Below, piece after piece: positions 38,538 through 47,174 of a stretch of 64,000 nucleotides of DNA (its first letter is position 1; each line of letters starts with the position of its first letter). Position numbers and translations under genes: made by a program. The notes under the pieces are model-generated. The model ran no database searches, was not told the origin of the DNA, and saw only the letters and a list, made by a program, of their open reading frames with translations. The stretch is from positions 248,001 to 312,000 of the forward strand of contig NZ_CAHJXM010000003.1 in the NCBI RefSeq assembly GCF_903645295.1, given 5' to 3'. The stretch is from Bacillus sp. Marseille-Q1617 (GTDB taxonomy: Bacteria; Bacillota; Bacilli; Bacillales; Bacillaceae_B).

Positions 38538-39470
38538 ATGAAAAGCTTTAAACGTTTAGCAATGACAGCAATGGTTGGTTCAGCACTTCTATTAGGAGCC
38601 TGTGGTGCAGGCGGTGGAGCAGAAAGTAATGGAGAACAATTATCAGGTACTGTAAAAGTGGATGGTTCTTCTACAGTTGCCCCGATCGCTGAAGCGATTA
38701 ACGAAGAATATGCTGGAGTCCAGCCAGATGTTAAAGTTTCGATCGGTGTTTCTGGTTCAGGCGGAGGATTTGAAAAATTCATCGCAGGTGAAACAGATCT
38801 ATCGAATGCGTCCCGCCCAATCAAAGATGAAGAAAAGAGTAGTCTTGAAGAAGCTGGAATTGATTTTACAGAATTTAAAGTGGCAAACGATGGACTATCT
38901 GTCGTAGTAAATAAAGACAACGACTGGGTTGAAGAGATGACAATGGAAGATCTTAGAAAACTTTGGTTAGAAGATGGCAAGACGAAGAAATGGTCTGACA
39001 TCAATCCTGAATGGCCGGATGAAGAAGTGAAATTTTATTCTCCTGGAACAGATTCAGGAACATATGATTTCTTCCATGAAGAAGTACTGGAAGAAAAGGA
39101 TATGGTAAGACAGAACATCCAGCTTTCAGAAGACGACAATGTTCTTGTAACAGGTGTAACTGGTGATAAAAATGCGATTGGATTCTTCGGATATGCCCAC
39201 TATTTAGCGAACAAAGACCAACTTAAAGTCGTTAAGATCGATGGTGTAGAACCGACAAATGAAACAGTTGAAAGCGGAGATTACCCATTATCACGCCCGC
39301 TGTTCGTATATGCGAAGAATGAATCAATGAAAAACAATGAAGCTGCATACGACTACATGAAGTATACGCTTGAAAATGCCGGCGATATGGCAGAAGCGGT
39401 AGGATATGTAAGCCTGCAGGAAGACCAGTACAAGGAAGCATTAGAAACATTGGAAGGTCTTAAGAAGTAA
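38538..39470 (+). CDS. pstS: phosphate ABC transporter substrate-binding lipoprotein PstS
   Basis: Binds phosphate outside the membrane and delivers it to PstCA. It has a lipoprotein signal peptide with lipobox LLGAC (lipid-modified Cys at residue 22). Phosphate-binding motifs are DGSSTVAP, SGSGGGF and SRPIKDEE in the N-terminal half and SPGTDSGTYDFF later. Length 310 is typical. The ATG follows AGGGGGAA. First gene of the pst operon, behind the PhoP box; an 84-base gap separates it from pstC. Confidence 0.97.
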   Translation: MKSFKRLAMTAMVGSALLLGACGAGGGAESNGEQLSGTVKVDGSSTVAPIAEAINEEYAGVQPDVKVSIGVSGSGGGFEKFIAGETDLSNASRPIKDEEKSSLEEAGIDFTEFKVANDGLSVVVNKDNDWVEEMTMEDLRKLWLEDGKTKKWSDINPEWPDEEVKFYSPGTDSGTYDFFHEEVLEEKDMVRQNIQLSEDDNVLVTGVTGDKNAIGFFGYAHYLANKDQLKVVKIDGVEPTNETVESGDYPLSRPLFVYAKNESMKNNEAAYDYMKYTLENAGDMAEAVGYVSLQEDQYKEALETLEGLKK

Positions 39471-39554
39471 TTTACGGTACTAAGCTTGATGATCAGGGGT
39501 GGGAAGCGTTGATCGCTTCTCATCTTGTCATGTGGATGAAAGGGGTTTGCAACT

Positions 39555-40499
39555 ATGGCTTCAGGTTCAAAAAAATCATACTCGGTATCAGATATGATTG
39601 AACAAAACAGTAATAAGGGTTTTAATCTGAAAATCGAAAAAGCGATACCTTGGATATTATTTGCAATAGCAGGGGTTTCAGTTTTAACAACACTCGGAAT
39701 TGTTTTTACGTTAATTTTTGAGACAATGACATTCTTTTCACGCGTTTCATTATTTGATTTTATTACTGGAACCAAATGGTACCCTTTTTCAATAGAAAAT
39801 CCTAACTATGGGATCCTCCCGTTAATCTCGGGAACATTGAAAATTACGGGGATCGCCGTTTTGGTGGCGGTACCGATAGGACTTGCATCTGCCATTTATT
39901 TGAGTGAGTATGCAACAGACCGCTCAAGAAGATTCATCAAACCGATATTGGAGGTTCTGGCAGGAATCCCGACAATCGTTTACGGATTCTTTGCGCTGAC
40001 CTTCGTCACACCTTTTTTGAAGAACTTTATGCCTGAATTAAGTATTTTTAATGCACTGAGCCCGGGGATCGTCGTAGGTGTCATGATCATACCAATGATT
40101 GCATCCTTATCTGAAGATGCGATGTCATCAGTACCAAACTCCATCCGGGAAGGGGCCCTTGCGATGGGTGGGACGAAGCTTGAAGTGGCCATTAAAGTGG
40201 TACTTCCTGCTGCCGTTTCCGGTATTGTGGCTTCTGTTGTTCTTGCCATTTCACGAGCAATCGGGGAAACGATGATTGTGACCGTGGCTGCAGGGGCAAC
40301 ACCAAGTCTCTCTTGGAACCTGACAGATTCCATCCAGACGATGACATCTTATATTGTGCAGGTAAGTACTGGTGATGCCGGATATGGTACCACGATTTAC
40401 TACAGTATCTATGCTGTCGGTTTCACCCTGTTCTTATTTACCTTAGCAATGAACTTACTTGCACAATACATCTCTAAGCGATTCAGAGAGGAGTATTAA
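39555..40499 (+). CDS. pstC: phosphate ABC transporter permease PstC
   Basis: One of the two membrane subunits of the Pst importer. The 314 residues have six membrane helices, and the EAA loop for contact with PstB reads REGALAMGGTKLEVAIKVVLP. A polar N-terminal extension of about 30 residues is typical. The stop is 3 bases before pstA. The ATG follows AAAGGGG. Confidence 0.95.
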   Translation: MASGSKKSYSVSDMIEQNSNKGFNLKIEKAIPWILFAIAGVSVLTTLGIVFTLIFETMTFFSRVSLFDFITGTKWYPFSIENPNYGILPLISGTLKITGIAVLVAVPIGLASAIYLSEYATDRSRRFIKPILEVLAGIPTIVYGFFALTFVTPFLKNFMPELSIFNALSPGIVVGVMIIPMIASLSEDAMSSVPNSIREGALAMGGTKLEVAIKVVLPAAVSGIVASVVLAISRAIGETMIVTVAAGATPSLSWNLTDSIQTMTSYIVQVSTGDAGYGTTIYYSIYAVGFTLFLFTLAMNLLAQYISKRFREEY

Positions 40500-40502
40500 T
40501 GT

Positions 40503-41381
40503 ATGAAGCATATCAATCAGGATAATGTTTTGAAAAAAATGTCTTCACGATTAGCTGTCAATCAGATATTTCGTGCACTATTCTTCCTGGCCACTCTATT
40601 TGGCCTGGTAGTATTGGCGGTATTACTATATCGGGTATTCACTCAAGGAATTGGCTATCTTGATCTTCAGTTCTTACAAAGTGTAGGGTCAAGATTCCCA
40701 GAAAAAGCAGGTATATACGCTGCATTGATCGGTTCGCTTTGGCTGATGGCAGTGGTGGTGGTGGTTTCGTTCATTCTGGCTGTCGGAACAGCCATTTATT
40801 TAGAAGAATATGCAAAGCAGAATAAAGTGAATAACTTTATCAAAGTGAACATTTCAAACCTGGCAGGGGTTCCATCTGTTGTTTTCGGTCTGCTGGGATT
40901 GACGATCTTCGCCCGGATGTTTGCATTGGGCCAGAGCGTACTTGCTGCAGGACTGACGATGAGCTTGTTAATTTTACCTGTCATCATTGTAGCTGCCCAG
41001 GAAGCGATCGGGGCAGTGCCGAAAGATTTGCGTGATGCTTCATATGCAATGGGTGCAACGAAATGGCAGACGATCATACGCGTTGTGTTGCCGGCTGCTA
41101 TCCCTGGTATTTTAACCGGGAGCATCCTGGCTTTCTCACGTGCAATCGGAGAAACGGCTCCACTGGTTGTATTGGGCGTCCCGACAATCCTGTTATTCAC
41201 ACCTGCATCGATTATGGATACGTTCACAGCGCTTCCTATGCAGATTTATGACTGGACGAGAAGACCACAGGCAGCCTTCCATGATGTAGCATCAGCCGGA
41301 ATCATCATACTCCTGCTTCTGCTCTTATTCATGAACTCTGTTGCAGTATTCATACGGAATAAGTTTCAAAATCGCTTCTAA
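40503..41381 (+). CDS. pstA: phosphate ABC transporter permease PstA
   Basis: The second membrane subunit of the Pst importer. The 292 residues have six helices, and the EAA loop reads RDASYAMGATKWQTIIRVVLP. It is a paralogue of PstC and forms a heterodimer with it. The start ATG lies 3 bases after the pstC stop, behind GAGGAG within the end of pstC. Confidence 0.95.
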   Translation: MKHINQDNVLKKMSSRLAVNQIFRALFFLATLFGLVVLAVLLYRVFTQGIGYLDLQFLQSVGSRFPEKAGIYAALIGSLWLMAVVVVVSFILAVGTAIYLEEYAKQNKVNNFIKVNISNLAGVPSVVFGLLGLTIFARMFALGQSVLAAGLTMSLLILPVIIVAAQEAIGAVPKDLRDASYAMGATKWQTIIRVVLPAAIPGILTGSILAFSRAIGETAPLVVLGVPTILLFTPASIMDTFTALPMQIYDWTRRPQAAFHDVASAGIIILLLLLLFMNSVAVFIRNKFQNRF

Positions 41382-41427
41382 ATTTTATGGGTGATAAGGT
41401 TTTAATTGGATGAAGGAGGCTTTCAAC

Positions 41428-42234
41428 ATGCAAACGATAAAAACAGAAATCAATGAAAACGTAGTGACTACAGGAACAAAAAAACCGGTCTATCGAACAC
41501 AACAATTGAATTTATGGTACGGCACACACCATGCCTTGAAAAATATCGATCTTGATATTATGGAAAATGAAGTTACTGCCATCATCGGTCCTTCAGGATG
41601 CGGGAAATCGACTTATATCAAAACACTCAATCGAATGATTGAGTTAATCCCAACCGTTAAGACTTCCGGAGATATCATGTATCGCGACCGCAATATCTTT
41701 GATAAAAATTACCGTGTGGAAGAACTGCGGACAAAAGTGGGAATGGTCTTTCAAAAGCCGAACCCATTCCCTAAATCAATCTATGACAATATTGCTTACG
41801 GTCCCCGCACACATGGTATCAAAAACAAAAAAGTTCTTGATGAAATCGTGGAAAAAAGCTTGCGCGGAGCGGCTATCTGGGACGAGGTGAAGGACCGTCT
41901 GAACACGAATGCTTATGGATTATCAGGCGGACAGCAGCAGCGTATCTGTATTGCAAGATGTCTCGCGATTGAACCGGATGTCATCTTAATGGATGAACCA
42001 ACTTCGGCACTTGACCCGATTTCCACGCTTAAGGTGGAAGAACTGGTACAGGAACTCAAGACCGACTACAGCATCATCATCGTGACTCACAATATGCAGC
42101 AGGCAGCACGTATCTCAGATCGTACGGCTTTCTTCTTGAACGGTGAAGTTGTAGAATTTGATAAAACAGACAAAATCTTCTCGACTCCTTCGGATAAACG
42201 CACTGAAGATTACATTTCCGGAAGATTTGGATAA
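41428..42234 (+). CDS. pstB: phosphate ABC transporter ATP-binding protein PstB
   Basis: The ATPase that drives phosphate uptake through PstCA. Walker A is GPSGCGKST, the signature is LSGGQQQR, and Walker B is [13 protein letters not shown]. The ATG at 41428 lies 8 bases after AAGGAGG; an in-frame ATG at 41410 overlaps that site. Length 268. Only one pstB is present, whereas B. subtilis carries two (pstBA and pstBB). Confidence 0.96.
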   Translation: MQTIKTEINENVVTTGTKKPVYRTQQLNLWYGTHHALKNIDLDIMENEVTAIIGPSGCGKSTYIKTLNRMIELIPTVKTSGDIMYRDRNIFDKNYRVEELRTKVGMVFQKPNPFPKSIYDNIAYGPRTHGIKNKKVLDEIVEKSLRGAAIWDEVKDRLNTNAYGLSGGQQQRICIARCLAIEPDVILMDEPTSALDPISTLKVEELVQELKTDYSIIIVTHNMQQAARISDRTAFFLNGEVVEFDKTDKIFSTPSDKRTEDYISGRFG

Positions 42235-42282
42235 TAAAATCAGTAGTAAATAAGAAAAGTGGGAACAGGAAGGGGTATGACT

Positions 42283-42942
42283 ATGTCAGTAAGAGGTCAT
42301 TTTGATGCAAATTTAAAAGAGCTTCAAACAAAGCTTATGGATCTTGGAAATATCGCGAAGGCATCTCTTGAAAGAAGTATCAAGGCACTTGAAGAAAAAG
42401 ATGTGGATACAGCACTTGCCATCATAGAAGGAGATCAGAAAGCGGATGATCTCGAAGAAGAAATCAATGACCTTGCGATTCTTTTGATTGCCAAGCAGCA
42501 GCCTGTTGCGACAGATTTAAGAAGGGTCATCGTTGCCATTAAAATTGCTTCTGACTTGGAACGGATTGCTGATTTTGCTGTCAATGTGGCGAAATCCACC
42601 ATCCGTATCGGGAGTGAGCCATTGATCAAGCCAATACACCATGTCAAAGAAATGCACGGAATCACCTCTGAAATGATCGGTTTGACACTGGAATCCTTTG
42701 TTGAAGAAGATGTTATAAAAGCAAAGAAAATCGCAGAGATGGATGACAGGGTGGATGATCTATACGGAGAAACCATTCAGGAACTTCTTGCTCTAAATAA
42801 AGAAAAGCCGGAGTTTACAGCTCAGATTACACAGCTGTCATTCATCTGCCGCTATTTAGAAAGAGCGGCAGACCATACAACCAATATTGCAGAAGGTGTC
42901 TTTTATTTAGTCAAAGGCCGTCGCTATGACTTGAACGAGTAG
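42283..42942 (+). CDS. phoU: phosphate signalling protein PhoU
   Basis: A helical metal-binding protein with two PhoU repeats, showing ASDLERIADFAVNV and CRYLERAADHTTNI. It links Pst activity to control of the phosphate response in many bacteria. I chose the ATG at 42283, 7 bases after GGAAGGGG, giving 219 residues; ATG at 42277 and GTG at 42259 are in frame but badly spaced. It is the last gene of pstSCAB-phoU. Confidence 0.95.
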   Translation: MSVRGHFDANLKELQTKLMDLGNIAKASLERSIKALEEKDVDTALAIIEGDQKADDLEEEINDLAILLIAKQQPVATDLRRVIVAIKIASDLERIADFAVNVAKSTIRIGSEPLIKPIHHVKEMHGITSEMIGLTLESFVEEDVIKAKKIAEMDDRVDDLYGETIQELLALNKEKPEFTAQITQLSFICRYLERAADHTTNIAEGVFYLVKGRRYDLNE

Positions 42943-42946
42943 AAAA

Positions 42947-42978
42947 AAAGCTGTCCGGGTTTCCGGGCAGCTTTTTTT
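42947..42978. terminator. terminator between phoU and the minus-strand pair
   Basis: AAAGCTGTCCGG and CCGGGCAGCTTT around GTTT, with A and T runs on both sides. Confidence 0.88.
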
Positions 42979-42986
42979 AATTAGGT

Positions 42987-43436
42987 TTATTTAGTGATCA
43001 GATCTGCGATTTCCTCTACTGTCATCTCAGAGTGAACAAGAAATTCGCCGACTTGAATTTTATCAGCAAATTCATTTTCTACAATAAATTGGACGAATTG
43101 TTCCTCTTCACTGATAATCTTTGCTTCTTGAAGTTTTTCTTCAATATCAGCAGGCGTCATTCCCGGTTTGATCGTTAAAGTCAATTGATACTTTTCACTC
43201 TGAGATGGCGCGTTTTGTTTGTCCGTATTGGTTTCATATGTCTCCAGCTGCTCTTTCAGTGCTGAAATTTCGTTTTCTTTCGCTTTTATTTCCGATTTTT
43301 TTACGATGGTATGGCTTTCAGGTGTGGAATTCAAAGATCGAGAGGAAGTACTGCCAAAGTAAAAACTATAAATGAAAATGATAGCGGTGGTAAATAAAAT
43401 GCCAGCTGAAAAAGCTCTGGTTGTTTGCTTGTTCAT
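42987..43436 (-). CDS. membrane-anchored protein with MltG/YceG-like C-terminal domain
   Basis: A 149-residue protein with one N-terminal helix (about residues 9-28), a coiled linker (KSEIKAKENEISALKEQLETYE), and an extracellular domain of about 65 residues reading LTIKPGMTPADIEEKLQEAKIISEEEQF. That domain looks like the LysM-like N-terminal part of endolytic transglycosylases (MltG), without the catalytic domain. It may correspond to B. subtilis yqzC; I do not assert the symbol. It lies 12 bases downstream of the next gene on the same strand, so they form an operon. Confidence 0.78.
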   Translation of the reverse strand: MNKQTTRAFSAGILFTTAIIFIYSFYFGSTSSRSLNSTPESHTIVKKSEIKAKENEISALKEQLETYETNTDKQNAPSQSEKYQLTLTIKPGMTPADIEEKLQEAKIISEEEQFVQFIVENEFADKIQVGEFLVHSEMTVEEIADLITK

Positions 43437-43448
43437 AAAAGCTCCTTT

Positions 43449-43805
43449 CTAGAGTGTTGAAATGATGTGCTGAACATCTGATTTGGTAAGCGCTGATTGC
43501 TTGGCGATTTGTTCTAAAGGAATCCCTTGTTGATAGAGGGCGATGACTTGATTCCTCACGACTTCATGAATCGTTTTCCTGACCGGGGGAGTCCGTTTCA
43601 AGGAGGAATCTCCATCCATCATAAGTTCTTCCTCCAACACTCTCAGCCTTTTTTTCATTTGATAATTTTCCTGCAGGATGGTCATCGATAGATCTTCCAC
43701 TTCTTTTTCGATTGCCGCATACCGGTCTTTCTGAAAAAAAGAAAGAAAGAATAATAGAATGGAAAAGCCCATAAGCACCAATAGCAGTATTTCCAAAAAT
43801 ATCAC
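43449..43805 (-). CDS. small membrane protein with coiled coil and HTH-like end
   Basis: A 118-residue protein: N-terminal membrane helix (about 2-25), a coiled coil (about 32-65), then a basic linker and a C-terminal helix-turn-helix-like stretch VIALYQQGIPLEQIAKQSALTKSDVQHII. An HTH at the end of a membrane anchor is unusual but is seen in small Bacillus proteins. It may correspond to B. subtilis yqzD. Upstream partner of the MltG-like gene, and divergent from the DUF4912 operon. Confidence 0.75.
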   Translation of the reverse strand: MIFLEILLLVLMGFSILLFFLSFFQKDRYAAIEKEVEDLSMTILQENYQMKKRLRVLEEELMMDGDSSLKRTPPVRKTIHEVVRNQVIALYQQGIPLEQIAKQSALTKSDVQHIISTL

Positions 43806-44157
43806 CTCATGCTAGTTTGTTCTTTCTTATTTATAGCATAGAAAGGAATCGTTCTCTAGAGAAGGAAAGAATAATTTGTAAAATATCTATGTAATTTGTC
43901 AGATTGTTCACGGATTTTCTTATAAAAAATTGTCGTAACATCCATGAAACCGCTTTATATGTGGGTTTTTGAATATGATAAAGAATTATTTGAAAGATTT
44001 TCTGCGTTCATACGGTGTTTTAACCATCTTAAACAAGAAACGACAAAATGCGTTTATTGTAGGTTTTTGAATAGGGTGTTACGATTAATTCAAGAATAAT
44101 TGTCATAATATTTAGATGAATTCATATACTACGTGTTTAATGCTGGGAGGGTTATTT
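43806..44157. other. 352-base AT-rich divergent intergenic region
   Basis: It separates the minus-strand membrane pair from the DUF4912 operon and must hold promoters for both. A CATAATAT at 44104-44111 resembles a -10 element of sporulation sigma factors, but no matching -35 was found. A 50-codon frame from 43944 has no ribosome binding site and was not accepted. I see no hairpin of note. Confidence 0.4.
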
Positions 44158-44859
44158 GTGCTAAATGAAATAATAAAAATGAGAGAGCAGGGAATTTCAT
44201 TCAGGAAAATTGCCAGGGAACTGGATACGACTGTAGGGAAAGTTCAATATCAATGGGTAAAGTATCAAAAAATGATGGAAGCAGCAGAAGTTCCATCAGC
44301 GGAAGCACAAACAGTGATCAAGCAATCGGGTAAACGAACGGGAAGAGTGAAGAATAAGGCTGTATTGAAGGCGAGAAAACTGGCAGCAAAGCTATTCAAC
44401 CATGACTTCACGGTTACATATTCAACAGGGTCTCGTATTTATTGTTATTGGACGATTTCAAAACAATGGCTTGACCAGACGAAAGCCCACTTCAGCCTGG
44501 ACGAGGCATCTCCTTTCGTCCTCAGATTGTATGATATCACTTCGATCAGCTTTAATGGCCACAATCATCATTCGTACATGGACTCGTACGTACCTGCTGA
44601 AGAATCAGACTGGTTCATCAATGGCCTAAAAGAAAATAGAAGCTATTGTATAGACATAGGAATGCGTTTGTCTTCGGGTGAATTCATTGCCATCAAGCGT
44701 TCGAATGTCATTCATACTCCCCGTACTACCTGGGACGCTGAATATCATAGTTTGAGAGAATTAAAGGATTTTGAACAAGGAAGGATGACAGAACCGAAAT
44801 GGGTGGAGCATGTCAGCACCTACTCTTATTATGTGATGAATCAGGAGGATAAAGCATGA
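44158..44859 (+). CDS. DUF4912 protein with N-terminal helix-turn-helix
   Basis: A 233-residue protein. Residues about 1-40 (LNEIIKMREQGISFRKIARELDTTVGKVQYQW) form an HTH of the invertase/transposase-like kind. After a basic linker, residues about 85-205 match DUF4912 (YWTISKQW, FVLRLYDIT, WFINGLKENRSYCIDIGM). This domain is thought to be beta-rich and often neighbours GH57-type proteins. The GTG at 44158 follows GGGAGGG. It overlaps the next gene by 4 bases, so it is translationally coupled to the glycan genes. Regulator or carbohydrate-binding partner are both possible. Confidence 0.82.
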   Translation: MLNEIIKMREQGISFRKIARELDTTVGKVQYQWVKYQKMMEAAEVPSAEAQTVIKQSGKRTGRVKNKAVLKARKLAAKLFNHDFTVTYSTGSRIYCYWTISKQWLDQTKAHFSLDEASPFVLRLYDITSISFNGHNHHSYMDSYVPAEESDWFINGLKENRSYCIDIGMRLSSGEFIAIKRSNVIHTPRTTWDAEYHSLRELKDFEQGRMTEPKWVEHVSTYSYYVMNQEDKA

Positions 44860-47174
44860 ACGCCAGGCATACAGTGATGATCTTACCCCAATTTGATGAA
44901 CCTAGGTTGGGCATGGAAGATAAAATGAAATGTGAAGAAAGAAGTACAGCCCTGTTTAAACAAAATTTAAATTTGATTACTTTATTGCGAGAAAATGACG
45001 GAGATCCGATCCCTGTCATCATGAATCCATTAGTATTGGGTTTCTTTTCAACGGATGAGTTCATCGATGCTGCAGATTCTTTTCTGCAGGGGATGCTCAG
45101 GAGGGAAGAAGAGAAAGAAAAGTGGGTTCACATTTACTCCCAATGGATGGGTTGGAACAAAAATCTATCAGAAGCGTATAAAAAACTGCTGGAAGAAGGG
45201 AAAACGATTCTCATCCCGACTTCGTTGAATTCCATTCCCTTGACCCATTACCGGACATCGATCGGAATGGAGGTACAGGTGAAAGTAAGCATTGAAATGT
45301 TTAAGAAATATTTAGGGGTAAGCCCCGATTTTTTCTGGCTGCCACAAGCTGCTTATTTGCCTGGTCTGGACCTTTACTTGCTCAAGGAAGGTATAGAAGC
45401 TTCCTTTATCTCTTCATTTTCTTACAAGTTCAGTGAAAAAGAGATGGGAGAAGCTGAAACTCTCCGAAGTCCAAGAGGCTTAAAATTGATACCGGTATTC
45501 ACTCAAGATCCTCAAGAGCAGGCGAGTAAAGAAAACCCTCAAGGGATTTCCCTTGTCACTCTCAAACTGGACGGCTGTGAAAAGCCGGAGCTTGCAAAGC
45601 TTCACTCATCATCCTTACACAGCTGGCTCAATGCTCCTTGTTCACTTGCAAGAATTGGATTTGGCTATTTAGGGATGGAAGACCAAACTCCAATATTACA
45701 GGACCCAGCGATGAGGAATATAAGAAAAGTACACGAAATGGAATTGGGGAAAGTGCAATCTGACATGGAGGTAACAGGTTCTGAGTTCCATCAGCTATCG
45801 AGGGAGTTCATTTACGCTCTTCAACGATTGAATGAGAAAGAGCTGGACATATCTTATTTTAACCGAATAGCCTCACTCATCACCGCCGGGAACACAGATG
45901 ATCACTTCTTTTACCATCGAAATAAAGTGAACCCTATTCCTTCAAGTGAATTGCTGGATCTCTGCATTGGGGAACGGAAGTCTAATTCACAAGTTGAAAA
46001 CCGTGATGCCGTTTTGATTCTCAGCTGGGAATATCCACCTAATATAGTGGGAGGACTCTCCCGCCACGTATATGATTTAGCGAATAACCTGGTCAAGAAA
46101 GGAAAAAAGGTGCATGTTCTCACTGCGAGGTCTAAGGATTCCCTTTCTTATGAAAAAGTTGAAGGGGTGACGATTCACCGTGTCCATCCATTACACCCAT
46201 ATGAAGAGAATTTCTTTAAGTGGGTGTTTGATTTGAATCAATCTTTCGTTCAACACGCCCATGAACTGATCTCTCAAGAGAACATCACTCACATACATGC
46301 TCATGACTGGATAGTATCGACATCTGCGATCAAATTGAAGGAATTACACTCGCTGCCTTTAATCACGACCATACATGCCACTGAACATGGCAGAAACCAA
46401 GGAATCTATACTGAGCTTCAGCAGAAAATTCATAAGGAGGAACAAATGCTGATTTCTGCTTCGGATCATTTGATTGTATGCAGTGATCATATGAAGGAAG
46501 AAGTAAAATCATTGTTCACTTTTGAGGCTCCAATCGAGGTGATTCCAAATGGGGTTGAAATAGAAAAGCTCGAACACCTGCCTACAGATCATTCGATGGA
46601 GGAAAGCAGGCCGTTCTTCTTTTCAATCGGGAGGATGGTGCATGAGAAAGGATTCGAAACACTTATCCGTGCCGCTTCTCTTTTGAAGGGTGAAGGCCAC
46701 GAAGTCTCGTTCATCATCGCAGGCAAAGGACCGATGCTGGAGCACTACCGTCAGATGGTACAGAATGAAAATCTCGACGATATGGTGTTCTTTACAGGCT
46801 TCATATCTGATGAGAAGAGGAACAGCTACCTGAAAAATTGCCTGGCAGTCATTTTCCCGAGTCTTTACGAACCGTTTGGGATTGTTGCCCTTGAAGCCAT
46901 GGCTTGTAGAAAAGGGGTCGTTGCTTCGGATACTGGCGGATTAAAAAGCATTGTGAAGCATGAGCATACCGGTTTAGTATTTCAGCCTGACAATGAAGTC
47001 AATCTGTACACCCTCCTTCTTTCACTGATTAACGATCCGGGGAAATCCGAACGATTAGGTGAAATGGGTTTCAGGATGGCGAAATCCATGTTCAGCTGGG
47101 AGCGCATTGCCGACCAGACGATGCATGTTTATGAAGATGTACTCCTGCAAACCAAAGTAGAAGGACTGCGGTGA
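44856..47174 (+). CDS. fusion of GH57/DUF1957-like domain and GT4 glycosyltransferase
   Basis: A 772-residue two-part protein. Residues about 1-370 resemble glycoside hydrolase family 57 (DUF1957 type), with GMEVQVKVSIEMFKKYLGVSPDFFWLPQAAYLPGLDLYL. The position of the family nucleophile (WLPE) is Gln here (Q164), suggesting loss of hydrolase activity. Residues about 384-772 are a complete GT4 transferase with SWEYPPNIVGGLSRHVYDLA, HAHDW, SIGRMVHEKGFETLI, and the EPFGIVALEAMA acidic motif. Such GT4 enzymes use ADP- or UDP-glucose. It probably builds or binds an alpha-glucan-like polymer. It overlaps both neighbours (4 bases before, 1 base after). Confidence 0.88.
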   Translation: MNARHTVMILPQFDEPRLGMEDKMKCEERSTALFKQNLNLITLLRENDGDPIPVIMNPLVLGFFSTDEFIDAADSFLQGMLRREEEKEKWVHIYSQWMGWNKNLSEAYKKLLEEGKTILIPTSLNSIPLTHYRTSIGMEVQVKVSIEMFKKYLGVSPDFFWLPQAAYLPGLDLYLLKEGIEASFISSFSYKFSEKEMGEAETLRSPRGLKLIPVFTQDPQEQASKENPQGISLVTLKLDGCEKPELAKLHSSSLHSWLNAPCSLARIGFGYLGMEDQTPILQDPAMRNIRKVHEMELGKVQSDMEVTGSEFHQLSREFIYALQRLNEKELDISYFNRIASLITAGNTDDHFFYHRNKVNPIPSSELLDLCIGERKSNSQVENRDAVLILSWEYPPNIVGGLSRHVYDLANNLVKKGKKVHVLTARSKDSLSYEKVEGVTIHRVHPLHPYEENFFKWVFDLNQSFVQHAHELISQENITHIHAHDWIVSTSAIKLKELHSLPLITTIHATEHGRNQGIYTELQQKIHKEEQMLISASDHLIVCSDHMKEEVKSLFTFEAPIEVIPNGVEIEKLEHLPTDHSMEESRPFFFSIGRMVHEKGFETLIRAASLLKGEGHEVSFIIAGKGPMLEHYRQMVQNENLDDMVFFTGFISDEKRNSYLKNCLAVIFPSLYEPFGIVALEAMACRKGVVASDTGGLKSIVKHEHTGLVFQPDNEVNLYTLLLSLINDPGKSERLGEMGFRMAKSMFSWERIADQTMHVYEDVLLQTKVEGLR

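Noticed and set aside
43944..44096. A 50-codon open frame opening M-K-P-L-Y-M-W-V-F in the intergenic region before the DUF4912 gene.
   Set aside because: No ribosome binding site, no recognisable family and codon use typical of AT-rich non-coding DNA.
44104..44111. CATAATAT as a SigE/SigK-type -10 element before the DUF4912 operon.
   Set aside because: No matching -35 at the right distance; AT-rich DNA gives such matches by chance.
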